Of a stretch of 64,000 bases of DNA, positions 23,537 to 36,680 are shown one piece after another (position 1 is the stretch's first letter; each line of letters starts with the position of its first letter). A program made the translations under genes and the position numbers. Origin of the DNA: Paraspadella gotoi (taxonomy: Eukaryota > Chaetognatha); NCBI GenBank assembly GCA_051294375.1, contig CM119268.1, positions 20,891,869-20,955,868 of the forward strand, given 5' to 3'. The notes under the pieces are model-generated. The model saw only the letters and a program-made list of their open reading frames with translations, was not told the origin of the DNA and did not search any database.

Positions 23537-23565
23537 GTCGGGATCTGTTGATAAGCAGATCCGAC
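23537..23565. other. strong hairpin GTCGGGATCTG...CAGATCCGAC
   Basis: A 10-base stem with one bulged G closes an 8-base loop (TTGATAAG). It sits ~100 bases after the last (GACG)n repeat tail, beside a GGACCGACGGACCGAC run, so it may be the true 3' end of that repeat family. Confidence 0.6.
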
Positions 23566-24205
23566 TAAAAAACGCGATAGATTTGACGAAGAAATTTAAT
23601 CTTAAAAGTTGACCTTACCATAAAAAAATCCTTTAGTTTCATCTTAATAAGGGCAGATACCATAAATATAATGATTACCGTAAATAAAATATGTCCTTAC
23701 CGTATTTTGAAAGCATAGAAATTCTCCCAGTGAGTTCTACTGTTATAAGAGAAGATAACTATAGCCAACCGTTTTTTTAAATAAAGCGTGTGTGATATTA
23801 ATCAGTGGGAAAAAAGAAATATAGTTATATAAGTTTCAATTTCATTGTTGAAAATACCCCGAATAGAAATCACTGCGTGAATAAGCAAGGACAAATGTGA
23901 ATAAGCAAGGACAATCGCTTAAATCTAAAGAAATTTAATTATTAATTTCACAAATAATTTCAAATATTCAACAAAAATATTACCCCTGGTTGCAATCATA
24001 TAATCAAGAATACCGTGTTTCAATAAGTTTAAATCTCTTAAATATTACTTTTGACCAATAAGAAACTAGATTGAGGGATTGAGGATTTTGACTTCTAATA
24101 TAGGTCGTTTTTTCGATTCGAAGGGAACAGCAGTTAAACTCAGATAAAAAGATCAATTAAATATCTCTTACAGGATGATTGAGCTCTAAATAAACGCCAA
24201 ATGAA
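23566..24205. other. AT-rich unique sequence of block D
   Basis: Contains a short direct duplication (GTGAATAAGCAAGGACAA twice at 23876-23915). No gene seen. Confidence 0.4.
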
Positions 24206-24951
24206 CTATGGTTCAAGCGATGTTAACTGAAATATATTGGCTCCAATAAAAATAATATACATTTTTTTCTCACACAACAATGTAATCACCAATATTATGA
24301 TAAGGATAAATAAACTAACAAAAAAGTACATCCCCAAACCAAAGCTGATAATGACTAAAGGACTATATTTAGCTACTGGAAAACCGTAAAACCAGGAACT
24401 AATATTAAAATCCAAAAGACACATTGAGATTTAAAACTGCAAAAATATAAAGTGATATTGAAAAATTCTATCTCATTTAAGATCATATTAAATAATCAAC
24501 TCTTATATATTTTATAATTTTTTATTTTTTCACTTTAGCCTATTTTATTAGTATTTATTAATAATATAGCTAACAAATAGTTAATCAAATATAAAATTTG
24601 TAAATAGACTTACCGGAAATATTTATATGGTCTTTATTTTCATATTATGTAAATTAATATGGCTTTTATAAAATTTGAATAATTGAGTTTTTATACTCTA
24701 CAATGTTTTACTCCATTTTTAATAACACCTTGAGGCGACTTACCACCGGTCTCTCTCTCTACACCCTTCCTCTTCTCCTCTTTCTTCGCTAGACTCACTT
24801 CTTTTCTACTTCTCCGTTTAAGCAAGTTTATAGAAATTTTGCTAGCTTCTATTGCTATAGAACAATTCCGCGGAAAAATTTTCTTTCTGATTTTCCCTTG
24901 ATTTAAAAGATTGAAAATTTTTTGACTTTTCTGTTTCGCGCAATTTGACAT
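24206..24951 (-). other. possible minus-strand exons, unproven
   Basis: On the minus strand an 86-codon frame (24951-24691, Lys/Arg-rich) contains a good splice donor (GGTG/GTAAGT, cut at 24744). About 300 bases on, a pyrimidine-rich acceptor (TATTTTTGCAG, exon from 24436) precedes a 72-codon frame (24424-24206) with two hydrophobic segments (SPLVIISFGLGMYFFVSLFI and a weaker second). Joining them directly leads to a stop after about ten codons, so this is not one simple gene. Hydrophobic frames also arise easily from T-rich DNA. Confidence 0.15.
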
Positions 24952-24975
24952 ATTTACCAGTAAATATTTTTACAG

Positions 24976-26240
24976 CCAGCATTCCTGCATATGCATCATG
25001 GAACACATTCTTTGGATCTCGAAGCTCCCAAGGACGTGGAACGCGCATGTGCCTCTACCTCGCCATCAGCCGAGAATCTCAAACGGCCCCCCACAGAGGA
25101 TGTCGTCCACGCCACCCACCATTACGTCAAAGACGCCACACCGACCTCATCATCCTCCACTATTCGCGGACCAACATGACGCCTTCAGAGACGCCGCGTG
25201 GCGAATCAAAACCAGGGTAAAGAGCGATTTACACGCCCCCCCGATCCAATGTCGGCTCCTCTATGACCGTTACAGGATCATCAAATGTTTTTCACCCACT
25301 TCGACAACAGGACCTGATTTGAGGCAAAGAACGAGATAGTTTCAATGCGAGCGTAAAGACATCAATAGAATACCCTCACATCACAGGTCAGGGCCTGCTA
25401 GCAGCTCAGTAGGCCCACCGGCGATGCCGCACAGGTCACAGGCGACCTACAACCAAGATTGTGCCAGTTCGCAGGGCAGCCAACACCCGGACGACGCCGA
25501 ATGCGGGTTCAGGAGGCCTCCTCCCACCGCACCTCATGGATTATCAGACGTCAGGCACCAACCGTTCCAAGACGCTAAGTTGCCGCCTTTTTGCATGTGG
25601 CAACTCCGAGCCTGCTGCATGCAGTCGAGGGGAGTTTCCGCTCGCTGCATTTGTGGATGAGCAAGCACAAAAAGATGCACCTTCTTGTCGCGGTCTCACA
25701 GGAGCATCAGGTGTTGGTAGGGGTTTTACACCAATGGACCACCTGTCTCAGGCGGGTATCAGGCCCTGAAAAAGCACCTGTCTGAGCTGTTCGCCGAGAA
25801 GCCCGGTAGAAGGCACAGAAGCTCCTAGGTCTTCACTCCTTGCAGGACGCATCATTCACAGTTTGTGGCCGCACTGCGCGCTGAGGTCGAATCCCTGACG
25901 ATCGACCATCTCCTCAAACGCGATCCTGTCTGAAGCTCCTCCAACCCGTGGCCGAAGGGTAGTCAGCGATGGGGGACGAGAACGCGGAAGCCTATCGCCA
26001 AGAAGGCGGACGGCATTCTACCTCTGCCAAGGTGATTTCAGATCACTCAAAACCCATTGGAAAAGTCGTCAGTAATGTCGACACCTCCAATTGATGGGGC
26101 ATCTTCGAGGACGACCAATTTGACTCGGAGCGCGATGAGTATGCGCCCGACTTGGCGGATTGATGCATCCACCGCAGAGATGTTGCCTCCCGCACATACG
26201 CCAGCGTGTGTGCCGCGACTTCCGGACGTGGCCAACTAAC
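24976..26240 (+). mobile_element. decayed retroelement, DIRS-like (tyrosine-recombinase class) candidate
   Basis: A GC-rich island in AT-rich DNA. The + strand carries protein-like pieces in shifting frames. 24991-25179 is a Ser/Thr/Pro-rich, gag-like piece. 25591-25785 reads LLHAVEGSFRSLHLWM...VSQEHQVLVGVLHQWTTCL. The latter follows the layout of the DIRS/Ngaro reverse transcriptase-RNase H junction (R.L..H/LW, then a WW/QW block before the RNase H strand). I see no YxDD box and no recombinase, and stops and frameshifts are frequent. It could also be another decayed retroelement. Near the end, AGGTAAT...ATTACCT (26296-26335) forms a small inverted repeat. Confidence 0.38.
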
Positions 26241-26354
26241 GCCCCCAGGACACAGGTCCGGCTGGCTTACCCGAAGCTAAGGGTGAACATTAGGTAATAT
26301 TTTGCTGATTAACTGAGCAAAGCCTTATTGAAATTACCTTAGGTAAAAGAAAAG

Positions 26355-26379
26355 NNNNNNNNNNNNNNNNNNNNNNNNN
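26355..26379. other. assembly gap (25 N) between blocks D1 and C2
   Basis: Fixed 25-N gap. The sequence before it is identical to the sequence before the gap at 38060. Confidence 0.98.
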
Positions 26380-27015
26380 AATCTCGAGTGAGTACGCGTC
26401 ACGACGAAACTCGTCACGGAATTAATTGTGAAAGGTGAATGGATGATTAACCCTGATTTATAACGAAATGTTCAAAATGAATGATAATTGTTGTTGTTTT
26501 CTTTAATTATAAAATTTCGCGATTTTACTACTGCCGAAACTATTTATTATTTTTTTCGGACGGAAAAATAAGCCTCGTTTAAACTGGCAAGAAAAAAAAA
26601 ACAACTCTGCCTTTGCAAATTTCTCATTTTAAAAAAAAAATAATGTCTTCGACTCAATGTTAAAAAAGTCATACGTAAATTTAAAATATTTTCAAAAATT
26701 TATTATAAAAAAATTAACTCAAGATACTTTATCTTTTATTATAAAAGGCATTTACTCTCGTGGTGGGAAACGACCGCCTCGCTCCCCAGGTTTTAATCTC
26801 TGTCGCAAGTCACAACCACGTCACGCCCAGGTGAAACTGGTGAAGTTAACTTCCGACGTAATAAGATTCAATCTCACTCTTTTACAAGGTGACGCTGTGA
26901 TTTGGTTAAATAGCTGGCGTTCGGGTTGACCCTCATGTATTTATGGTTGTCTTGTGTGATATTATGTTTAATTATTACTTTTTCTTACTTTCTATTCTTC
27001 TTCTTCTTTCTTTCT

Positions 27016-27051
<36 letters not shown>

Positions 27052-27057
27052 TTCTTT

Positions 27058-27093
<36 letters not shown>

Positions 27094-27285
27094 TTCTTCG
27101 TTTCTCCATGTTTTTTATTCTGTCTATTTTTATCGCGGGATTGGGGGACAGAATATGCATGAAGGAGAATCCAGGGCCAAAAGATAAAGCGACCTCCAAG
27201 AAGAGAGATTGAAAAAAAAACAGAAAAAGAAAGAAACAAAAGATAGAAAGATGGAAAAAGAAAGATCTGCTTTTAAAAAGAAGCG

Positions 27286-27319
<34 letters not shown>

Positions 27320-28466
27320 GAGAGGTAGAGAGAGACTGAGAGAGAGAGAGAGAGAGATAGGAAGAAGAGAGAGTAGAAGCGCGAAAAAAAAAGTCGGCTG
27401 TGGTGGGCGCGCGCGTATTAAGAAAAACGATGGACGCCGACACAAAGTTTGAACAAAAGGCAAAGAAAATGCGTCCGTCCATCCGAGAGGCGCGGATAAA
27501 AAAAAGGGCTAAGAAAAACAAAAAAGATAAAAATGAGAAAAAAAGGGAATTTGATTTCAAACACGTCAGGCCGACGTTTCAACATAAAAACGATGGAAGG
27601 GATAATTTTTTATTTAATTTTTATTTTTCAGGTTTGGAAAATTTATGATTCGAATTTAATGACGAAACATCGTGACGAAACTAAATCAGAATAACGACTA
27701 TATAAAATCAAGTTTTAAACAATTCAAGCGGAAAAAAAAATCCAGTTTCCCGCATGTGTTAACCGTCAGCCGATGTATTATTTATCTTTTTTTAGAAAAA
27801 TACTAACTAAAGTAGAGCATTTCGCTGTTTAATTAAAAATTTTACACGAAATTGTATTTGTTGGTTGTGTTGTTTTTCTTTTTTCTCTTTTCATTTGGGA
27901 TCTACTCGACTCGGTTTCGCTTTAATTTCTTCTTCCTTTTTTTCTTCTTTCCCTTATTTCCTCCATTTTCGTGCCTCCATTTTCCGCTCGCCATTTTTTT
28001 AATTACTTGTTTCCTTCAGCGTCGATTGTTAATGGATTTTTCTCTTCTTTTTTAATCATTTTAATCATTTTTTTGCGCCAAAACGCGATTTTTTGGGGTG
28101 TTTGCATCATAATATTCGTGGTTCAGGTTATTAGCTTTAATCTCTTTATTTGCGAAAAATCACATTCTTTCTTGACCTCTTGTCGTTGGAAACTTCGTCT
28201 CTTTGTCGTTGGAGATTTCGTCCTCTTGTCCGTTGGAGATCGTCCTTCTTTGTCGTTGGAGAATTGTCCTTCTGACAATACTCTGCCGCCGTCGAATTTG
28301 ATTCTCTCAGAAGGCACGTGAGCAAGCAGACGGAAAACCCCGCTCATCAGACACTCTTTGTCGTTGGATTTTCGTCCTCTTTTGTCGTTGAGATACTTGT
28401 TCTCTTTGTCGTTGAGAACACCGCTTTCTATTTCCTAATCTTTCATTTCTTTTCTTTCTTTCTTCT

Positions 28467-28498
<32 letters not shown>

Positions 28499-28825
28499 TC
28501 TTTCGAAATCTATCTTTCTTTCTTAATCTTCTTTCTTTTCTTCCCTCACCCAACAACACTTCTCTCTTCTGTCACAAAACCAATTTTAACTTCCTCTTCC
28601 CCGTGAACGAATGCTGACGTCACTGGGATTTCTGGGGAGGAGAGAGAGAGAGAGAGAGAGAAGAGAGAAGAGAGAGAGAGAGAGAGTAAATGTAGAGGAG
28701 AGAGGAGGGCTATTATGAAACAGGGCGAGCAGGAGGACAGAGAGCGAGTAAAAGCAAGGCGAACCGCGAAGTAATGGCGCGGACGCCTGGGTTTCGCCCC
28801 GGTTCCACCACAGGATGCCCTTGCG
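26380..28825 (+). repeat. block C, copy 2 of 3
   Basis: The first ~600 bases match copy 3 almost perfectly (3-base net indel). After the (CTTT)n tract the copies separate by frequent indels. Contains its own GA/CT tracts (27290-27360, 28640-28690) and minisatellite cluster (28180-28425). Runs without a gap into block D copy 2. No gene seen. Confidence 0.92.
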
Positions 28826-29207
28826 GCGCCAAGGGAGGGCGGGGTTATCCCTTTCGCGGAAGAAGAGAAGAGAGAGTGATTGAAATAGATGGGGTGATTC
28901 GTCGGGTGTTGTTGAATGCGACTGTTTGGAGGTTCTTGTACGTGGAAGGTGATTGTGGTGTTCCATAGGGGCTGCGATGGTACTGGATGTGGATTGACTG
29001 ATGGAGATTGCCTATGCATTGATATTTCCAACAAAGTGTGAGACAGAATAGTGGTCAGAAGTGAGGACAGGGTAAGTTGAACACAGATTGGGAGTGAGTT
29101 TTTTTAAAAAGGAAATGAAACTTTGTTAGAGAAGAAAGAGAGAGAGAGAGATAGACTTTAACAGGAAAATAAATAATTAAAAAAGATACATTGTGCAAAT
29201 AAAGGCG

Positions 29208-30155
29208 GAACAAAGTAAAAACTTAAGAGTTCTGTAATTAATAGACGTTAGAGCATCCCTGTGGGAAATAACGAAATTAAAAAAATTTAAGATTTTATAT
29301 ACAGTTTATTAACATAGAAGCATTTATAGTTTATCGTATTACTATTAAATCATGAAAATATGTTTTTTTCAAATCAGCAATTTTTAAAAACGAATGTCGG
29401 GTAGAGATTAAAAAATAATTAAAAGAAATAATACCTACAAGATTTCCAAAATTGTTTTTTGTTTTATTTGCTGTAAATTAGGCAAAACCTATAAAATTAA
29501 TGGTAACGACGGTGGAGATGATGATTTTAAAAAGAAGTTTTTCCTTTAATTTGGCCCAGCCATGGTGATCGATTGAAATATTTGAACGTTATAGCTGTTG
29601 GTGTAGAAAAACTTTTTATGGGCTATCTGAATCTGTTCTTAAAAAAATAAAATTTTTTATAAAAGTTTTTTTCATTGTCTAATGCATTGATAAATATTTA
29701 AATGCTTCAATGCAAGAACAAAGTAAAACTAAGAAGTCTGTAATATAAATACACGTTAGAGCATCCTTTGGGATAACGAAATTAAAAAAAAATTTAAGAT
29801 TTTATATACAGTTAATAACAAGAAGCATTTAAAAGTTTATCGTATTACTATAAATCATGAAAATATTTTTTTCAAAATCAGAATTTTTAAAAACGAATTC
29901 GGTAGAGATTAAAAAATTAAATAAAAATATTACTACAGATTTCCAAATTGTTTTGTTTTAATTGCTTAAAATTAGCAAAAAACTATAAAAATTATGGTAC
30001 GACGATGATGATGATGATTTTAAAGAGTTTTTCCTTTGTTTGGCACTTTCATTGAAATATTGAAAAACGCGTTATACTTTGTGTAGAAAAACTTTTATGG
30101 GCTATCTGAATCTTGTTCTTAAAAAATATTTTTTTTATAAAAAGTTTTCATTGCC
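29208..30155 (+). repeat. 0.5 kb family monomers, second copy
   Basis: Identical counterpart of 17503-18450. Confidence 0.85.
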
Positions 30156-30482
30156 TATGCATTGGATAATTCCACAAAGTGGTGAGACAGAATAGTTGGT
30201 CAGAGGTTGAAGGACAGGGTAAGTTGAACACGGATTGAGTGAGTTTTTTAAAAAGGAAATTGAAATTTGTAAGAGAGAAAGAGAGAGAGAGAGGATAGAC
30301 TTAACAGGGATAAATAAATAATTAAAAGATACATTGTGCAATAAGGGCGGAACAAAGTAAAAACTCTCTCTCTCGTGTTGGATAATATATTTTAACTTTT
30401 TTTGCACGAGTTTCGAACATTTCCCCGTTGAAAACGATCAAGATTTGTAAAGAGGAAACTAAAATTTGAAAATTCGAAAAAA

Positions 30483-30795
30483 ATGGCTATCCAAAAAATA
30501 TATTTTGAAACGAGTGCGAATCCGATGACGGATCGGTAAGTAATAATAGTATATTTAAAATTGAAAATATGTTTTAAAAATTATTTGTTTATTACTTTAA
30601 AGATTATCCAGTACGATGAACGGGGAAGATGTTCGAACTCAATCATCCGACACGAGACGGAGATCATACTCATTAGTTGTAGCCGTAATGATTATTGTTT
30701 CTCTCATTGTTATTATTGACGTGTGCATGAGAAATAAACTTCGTAGGTTAGTTTCTAGGTTATTCTCTGATGCCCGTGACAATGTCGTTAGTTAG
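30483..30795 (+). CDS. second copy of the two-exon membrane-protein gene
   Basis: Identical to 18778-19090: exons 30483-30535 and 30603-30795 around a 67-base intron, AATAAA at 30835-30840. If the duplication is real, the genome carries two identical copies. If it is an assembly error, this is the same gene. Confidence 0.5.
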
Positions 30796-31365
30796 TTTCG
30801 TTCCATTTGTTAGATGTAGAAACTATGTTTGAACAATAAAAATATTTGCCATGAATAGTTCTATTGATGTTAGTTAACTGTGGAATAAGATGCCGGGGGA
30901 ACCCGCATATTCAGAAAGTTTTTTTATGGGGACGCGTCCCTCAGAGTGACAGAAGGTAAACATTGCTCTGGGTATGAGCTGTCAACGAGTTTGACGAGTT
31001 TTGAAAGAATATGCGGGCGCCGCGAGTTTTAACCCGCAAAAAAGTTAGGAACATCGATGGTTCCAGTTGTATGTTCAGCCGGATGGAACAGACGTCGGTA
31101 ATATTATCTGTCTCTTCTTCTCTCTCTCTCCAACGTTCGAATCTGAAATCTCGAAACTCTCCTCTCTCTCTCTCCTCTCTCTTCCGAAACATTCGACATC
31201 TCGAAATCTCGAAACTCACTCTCTCTCTCTCTTTCTCTCTCTCCGTAACCTGATGGTCTGTGCGCGCGGGATGGAATCGCCGGCAATCATTTATCTCGCG
31301 CGCGCGTTTGAACAGGTCGATTCGTGATTCATGTGACCGGACAGGACTGTCGGTTGCCAAATGCA

Positions 31366-31474
31366 CCTACTGGTACCTGGTGGTCATGAGCTGATGGCTT
31401 TACTCATGAGCACCGGGTCAGGCTGAAGGTGTCGTGCTATAGGGCGGGGTGAACCAAGGCAATGCCCGACTACA
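31366..31474 (-). mobile_element. SINE fragment, second copy
   Basis: Identical counterpart of 19661-19769. Confidence 0.75.
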
Positions 31475-32194
31475 GATAATTAAATTTAAATTTTTTTTTT
31501 AATCCCAAATAAATGATTTAAAATTGGAAAAAAATGTGGCTGCATTAATTTAGTTGATGATCAACTTGAATATTTGCAGATGTACTTTTCTTCTGATCCT
31601 TAATTTTGATGATTTTTATCGATTTGGCCCGCTTGTAAAACATTTTAATAAAAACTCTTGATAGGAGATAAACGAAACAAAATCGTTTTTTAACAACAAT
31701 TTTATTTTTTATTTTTTGCAAATAAAAATTGGACATGTTCTCGGACTCTTACGGGATTTCGAGTCTTCATCGCATTTGCAAATAACAACAATAACAAACA
31801 ACAGCCATTGTAGAATAACAACAAAGAGAGAAAAGTCTTTAAATAACATAGTTTGAGCAAACAATGTCGATCTGCCTACGATAATTTATTAATTAATTAA
31901 TAATCGATTAATTTAATTAATTAATTTTAAATATATAATAATTAATTTTAAATTTATATTCAACTTATCATCATCGATATCCTTAAAATTGTTTGTTTAC
32001 ATTTTAATCAAAACAAACAAATATCCTCTATTTTTATTTAGGTCCCTTCTCTCTCTCTCTCTCTCACTCTCTCTCTCTTCCTCTCTCTCTCTTTTTATTG
32101 CAATTTTAATTATTTAATTTTAATTAATTAATTAATTAACTAATTAAAACATTTATTAAGTAATCATTAATATTTAAAGATTCAAGTATAATGT

Positions 32195-35135
32195 GACTTA
32201 TGTTTTTTTTCCATCTAAACTCATTTCCACTGGCACAATTCCGTCAAAACTTATATAATTTATTATATATTAATAAATATTTAAAAGCTTCAGTGCAACA
32301 CCATGAACTAATTCAAAAAAGTTACATTAAAATCGATTTAATAGTACCAGGGAAAAAAAATTAAAAGAGAACAAGAAGTATAAAAAGTGTTCAATTTTTG
32401 GCCGCCTACTAGATATTAGGCCGGAACAGGTTGAAAACTAGAAGTTCTTTTCAAATAAATAATGGTTAAGCGACTATTAAAAAATATGAAAATGAAATAA
32501 TTTTTAAATTTTGGCTTATCAATTTTTTTATAGATTCTTGATAGAGCTTTAAAAGTTAGATAAGGTTATTAATACAATTTTAAAATTTTTTTTTGTTTTA
32601 TTCAATGAAAAAATTTAAAAAAAATAAATTTAGCCAATAATGATGATGATGATTCTTTTTAAGGTTTTTCTATTTTTAACCATTATTGTCAAAATTTTGA
32701 AAAAATTATAAGTACTAACATTCATTTTAACTTTTAAGCTCTACAAGAACCCGTTCTTAAAAAAAATCAAATTTTTAAAAATTTTTTTTGTCATTTTTAT
32801 ATATTAGTTAAATATTTTATGAAGCTTCAATCAACAACCCAATGAACTAATTCAAAAAGTTACATTGAAAAATCGATTTAGTAGTAGAGGAAAAAAGAAA
32901 TTTTTTCGAGAGAACGAGAAGTTATAATAAGTATTAAATTTGGCCCGCCTTACTAGATATATTGCATGTGATTAAACAATGTTATCGAATAATAATTTAT
33001 CAATTTATGTATTTTGTAAGTATTTTTAAGTTTTTTATTCAGTGAGTAAAATAACAACTTTTTTATTCGTAATTTTTATCTCTTTCTTTCTCTCTCCTTT
33101 CTCCTCTCTCTCTCTCTCCTTTGCATTGCAATGATCCTATGCTCATTTTTCTAATCTCTCTCTCCCTCTTTCTCTCTTTGCCAATTGCGACGATCCTTAC
33201 TGCTCATTTTTCTGCACTCTTTCTCTCTCTCTCTCTCTCTCTTTGCAATTGCGACATCCTATGCTCATTTTTCTGCTCTTTTCTTCCTCTCATCTCTCTC
33301 TCTCTCTTTGCAATTGCGACTATCCTTTATGCTCATTTTTCTGCTCTCTCTCTCTCTCTCTCTCTTTTCTTTTAGCAATTGCGACGATCCTTATGCTTTT
33401 AGGATTTTTTTAACTTGCATCATTTTTCTGCTTGCATCATTTTTTCAACTTGCACATTTTTTTGAAATTGCAATCATTTTTCACATTAATTAAATAAATA
33501 ATTATTATAACATTATTAGTAATCATAAATTAGTAATCTTAAATAATAAAGATTCAGTAATTGTGACTTATTTTTTTCCATTTAAACCATTTCCACTGGC
33601 ACAATTCTGTCAAACTTATATCTAGCTTCTTCCACCACTTTCCTACACGCTACAACAAATTTCATCTCAATCTATTATGGTTTAAAATAAGTAAAAAGAT
33701 TCAAGTAAATGTGACTCATATTTTTTCATATAAACTCATTTCCACTAGTACGTTTCCCACCGAAACTTTATATCAAGCATCGTTACACATTTTTCTACCG
33801 ACACAAAAAAATTTAACTCATCTATCCATCAATTATGATTAATTAGAGTACTTATTAGTTAAAATAGTAAAATATTTTAGTAAATGCGACTTATGTTTTT
33901 TTCCACTTAAACTCATTTCCACTCACAACGATTCTGTCGAAACTTATATCCAGCTTTATCACACACTTTCCTACCCACACACAAAATTTCATTCCAATCC
34001 GACCAGCCGATCACGAGTTATTGGAGCTTTTTGCTAAAAGGTGGGACGGATGGACGGATTATGGTTGACTGATTAAATATTATTGATTAATTAATTGACT
34101 AATTATTAATAACTGATTATTATTTGATTATTATAATCCTGCAATAAACGTTTTAATATAAAAAGGAAAAGAATCATAATGAATTAGTGAAACAGGTTTT
34201 TTGTTTTTTTCCATTTAAACTCATTTCCACTCAAAAAGATTCCATCGAAACTTGGTTTCCTGTTCAATTCATACGACTTTTTACTCACATACAAAATTCC
34301 AGGTCAATCGATAATTAAGTGGTCATAAGCTAACTTGGTCAACTTGATAAATTTGGTTAACTGACATAATTTGGTCTACTGACATAATTTGGTCAACTGA
34401 CATAATTTGATCAATTAAGATAATTTGATCAACCGGCATAATTTGGTCCAACTGGCATAATTTGGTCACAGGTATAATTTGGTCAACCTTGCAGAACTTG
34501 ATCAAAGCTTTAAGAATTTGGTCAACTGGCATAATTTGGTCCAATCAATCAATCAATCAATCAGAGGAGAGATAGAGAGAGAGAAACTTTAAAAAATTCA
34601 AATAAATGTGTCTTTATTTTTCTATTAGAACTTCTTTTCCACTCCTACGATTCCATCAAAAAAATTCTATATCAGCTATATCACATACTTTCCTACCCAC
34701 ACACAAATAATTAATTCGATTTATCTATCCAATTTTCAATAAACATATAATTAATGAGTAAATTTAAGTAAAACATACTTCAAGTAAAATGACTTTTGGT
34801 TTTTTTCCATTTTAAACTCATTTCCACTCGACGATTCCATCGAGACTTTATATCCAGCTCAATCACACACTTTCCTACCATCATACAAAATTTCAAGTCA
34901 ATTGGCCCTATCCACTCATGAGCCAATTGGTGTTCAATTTCCATTTAAGACCAATTTCCAACTCGCACGATTCCTCGAAAACTCATATCCACCTCAATCA
35001 CACAGTTTCCTACCACCACACACCAAAATGTCCATACCAATCCATCCATTGCCAATCACGAGTAAATTGGAGTTTTTTTGGCTAAAGGTCGAACGGACGA
35101 CGGACGACGGACGACGGGCAGACGGACGACATCGT
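32195..35135 (+). repeat. repeat-tail cluster, second copy
   Basis: Identical counterpart of 20490-23430, including the 58-65 base array (33120-33395), the 18-base array (34333-34547) and, just beyond, the hairpin at 35242-35270. Confidence 0.7.
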
Positions 35136-36680
35136 TTTTTTTGCATAATTAATCATAATTCGATGTTCTGACATGATATAAGTTGAGTGCCCGACGAAGT
35201 ATTGAGGGGGCGGACCGACGGACCGACAAGTGAGTTATAGAGTCGGGATCTGTTGATAAGCAGATCCGACTAAAAAACGCGATAGATTTGACGAAGAAAT
35301 TTAATCTTAAAAGTTGACCTTACCATAAAAAAATCCTTTAGTTTCATCTTAATAAGGGCAGATACCATAAATATAATGATTACCGTAAATAAAATATGTC
35401 CTTACCGTATTTTGAAAGCATAGAAATTCTCCCAGTGAGTTCTACTGTTATAAGAGAAGATAACTATAGCCAACCGTTTTTTTAAATAAAGCGTGTGTGA
35501 TATTAATCAGTGGGAAAAAAGAAATATAGTTATATAAGTTTCAATTTCATTGTTGAAAATACCCCGAATAGAAATCACTGCGTGAATAAGCAAGGACAAA
35601 TGTGAATAAGCAAGGACAATCGCTTAAATCTAAAGAAATTTAATTATTAATTTCACAAATAATTTCAAATATTCAACAAAAATATTACCCCTGGTTGCAA
35701 TCATATAATCAAGAATACCGTGTTTCAATAAGTTTAAATCTCTTAAATATTACTTTTGACCAATAAGAAACTAGATTGAGGGATTGAGGATTTTGACTTC
35801 TAATATAGGTCGTTTTTTCGATTCGAAGGGAACAGCAGTTAAACTCAGATAAAAAGATCAATTAAATATCTCTTACAGGATGATTGAGCTCTAAATAAAC
35901 GCCAAATGAACTATGGTTCAAGCGATGTTAACTGAAATATATTGGCTCCAATAAAAATAATATACATTTTTTTCTCACACAACAATGTAATCACCAATAT
36001 TATGATAAGGATAAATAAACTAACAAAAAAGTACATCCCCAAACCAAAGCTGATAATGACTAAAGGACTATATTTAGCTACTGGAAAACCGTAAAACCAG
36101 GAACTAATATTAAAATCCAAAAGACACATTGAGATTTAAAACTGCAAAAATATAAAGTGATATTGAAAAATTCTATCTCATTTAAGATCATATTAAATAA
36201 TCAACTCTTATATATTTTATAATTTTTTATTTTTTCACTTTAGCCTATTTTATTAGTATTTATTAATAATATAGCTAACAAATAGTTAATCAAATATAAA
36301 ATTTGTAAATAGACTTACCGGAAATATTTATATGGTCTTTATTTTCATATTATGTAAATTAATATGGCTTTTATAAAATTTGAATAATTGAGTTTTTATA
36401 CTCTACAATGTTTTACTCCATTTTTAATAACACCTTGAGGCGACTTACCACCGGTCTCTCTCTCTACACCCTTCCTCTTCTCCTCTTTCTTCGCTAGACT
36501 CACTTCTTTTCTACTTCTCCGTTTAAGCAAGTTTATAGAAATTTTGCTAGCTTCTATTGCTATAGAACAATTCCGCGGAAAAATTTTCTTTCTGATTTTC
36601 CCTTGATTTAAAAGATTGAAAATTTTTTGACTTTTCTGTTTCGCGCAATTTGACATATTTACCAGTAAATATTTTTACAG

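Larger units (their letters stand above)
17121..26354 (+). repeat. block D, copy 1 (9234 bp, perfect direct duplicate)
   Basis: Appears identical to 28826-38059 at a constant offset of 11705. Every frame I compared is the same and no mismatch was seen by eye. Identity begins at GCGCCAAGGG and stops exactly at a 25-N gap in both copies. The contents are listed separately. Confidence 0.95.

Noticed and set aside
24951-25048. Minus-strand frame reading RDPKNVFHDAYAGMLAVKIF as a possible conserved protein
   Set aside because: I recognise no family. It overlaps the plus-strand retroelement island and lacks its own start and splice support.
26657-26929. 90-codon + frame present in block C copies 2 and 3
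   Set aside because: The copy 1 version breaks by indels, the start is in A-rich sequence and no domain is recognisable. Likely chance.
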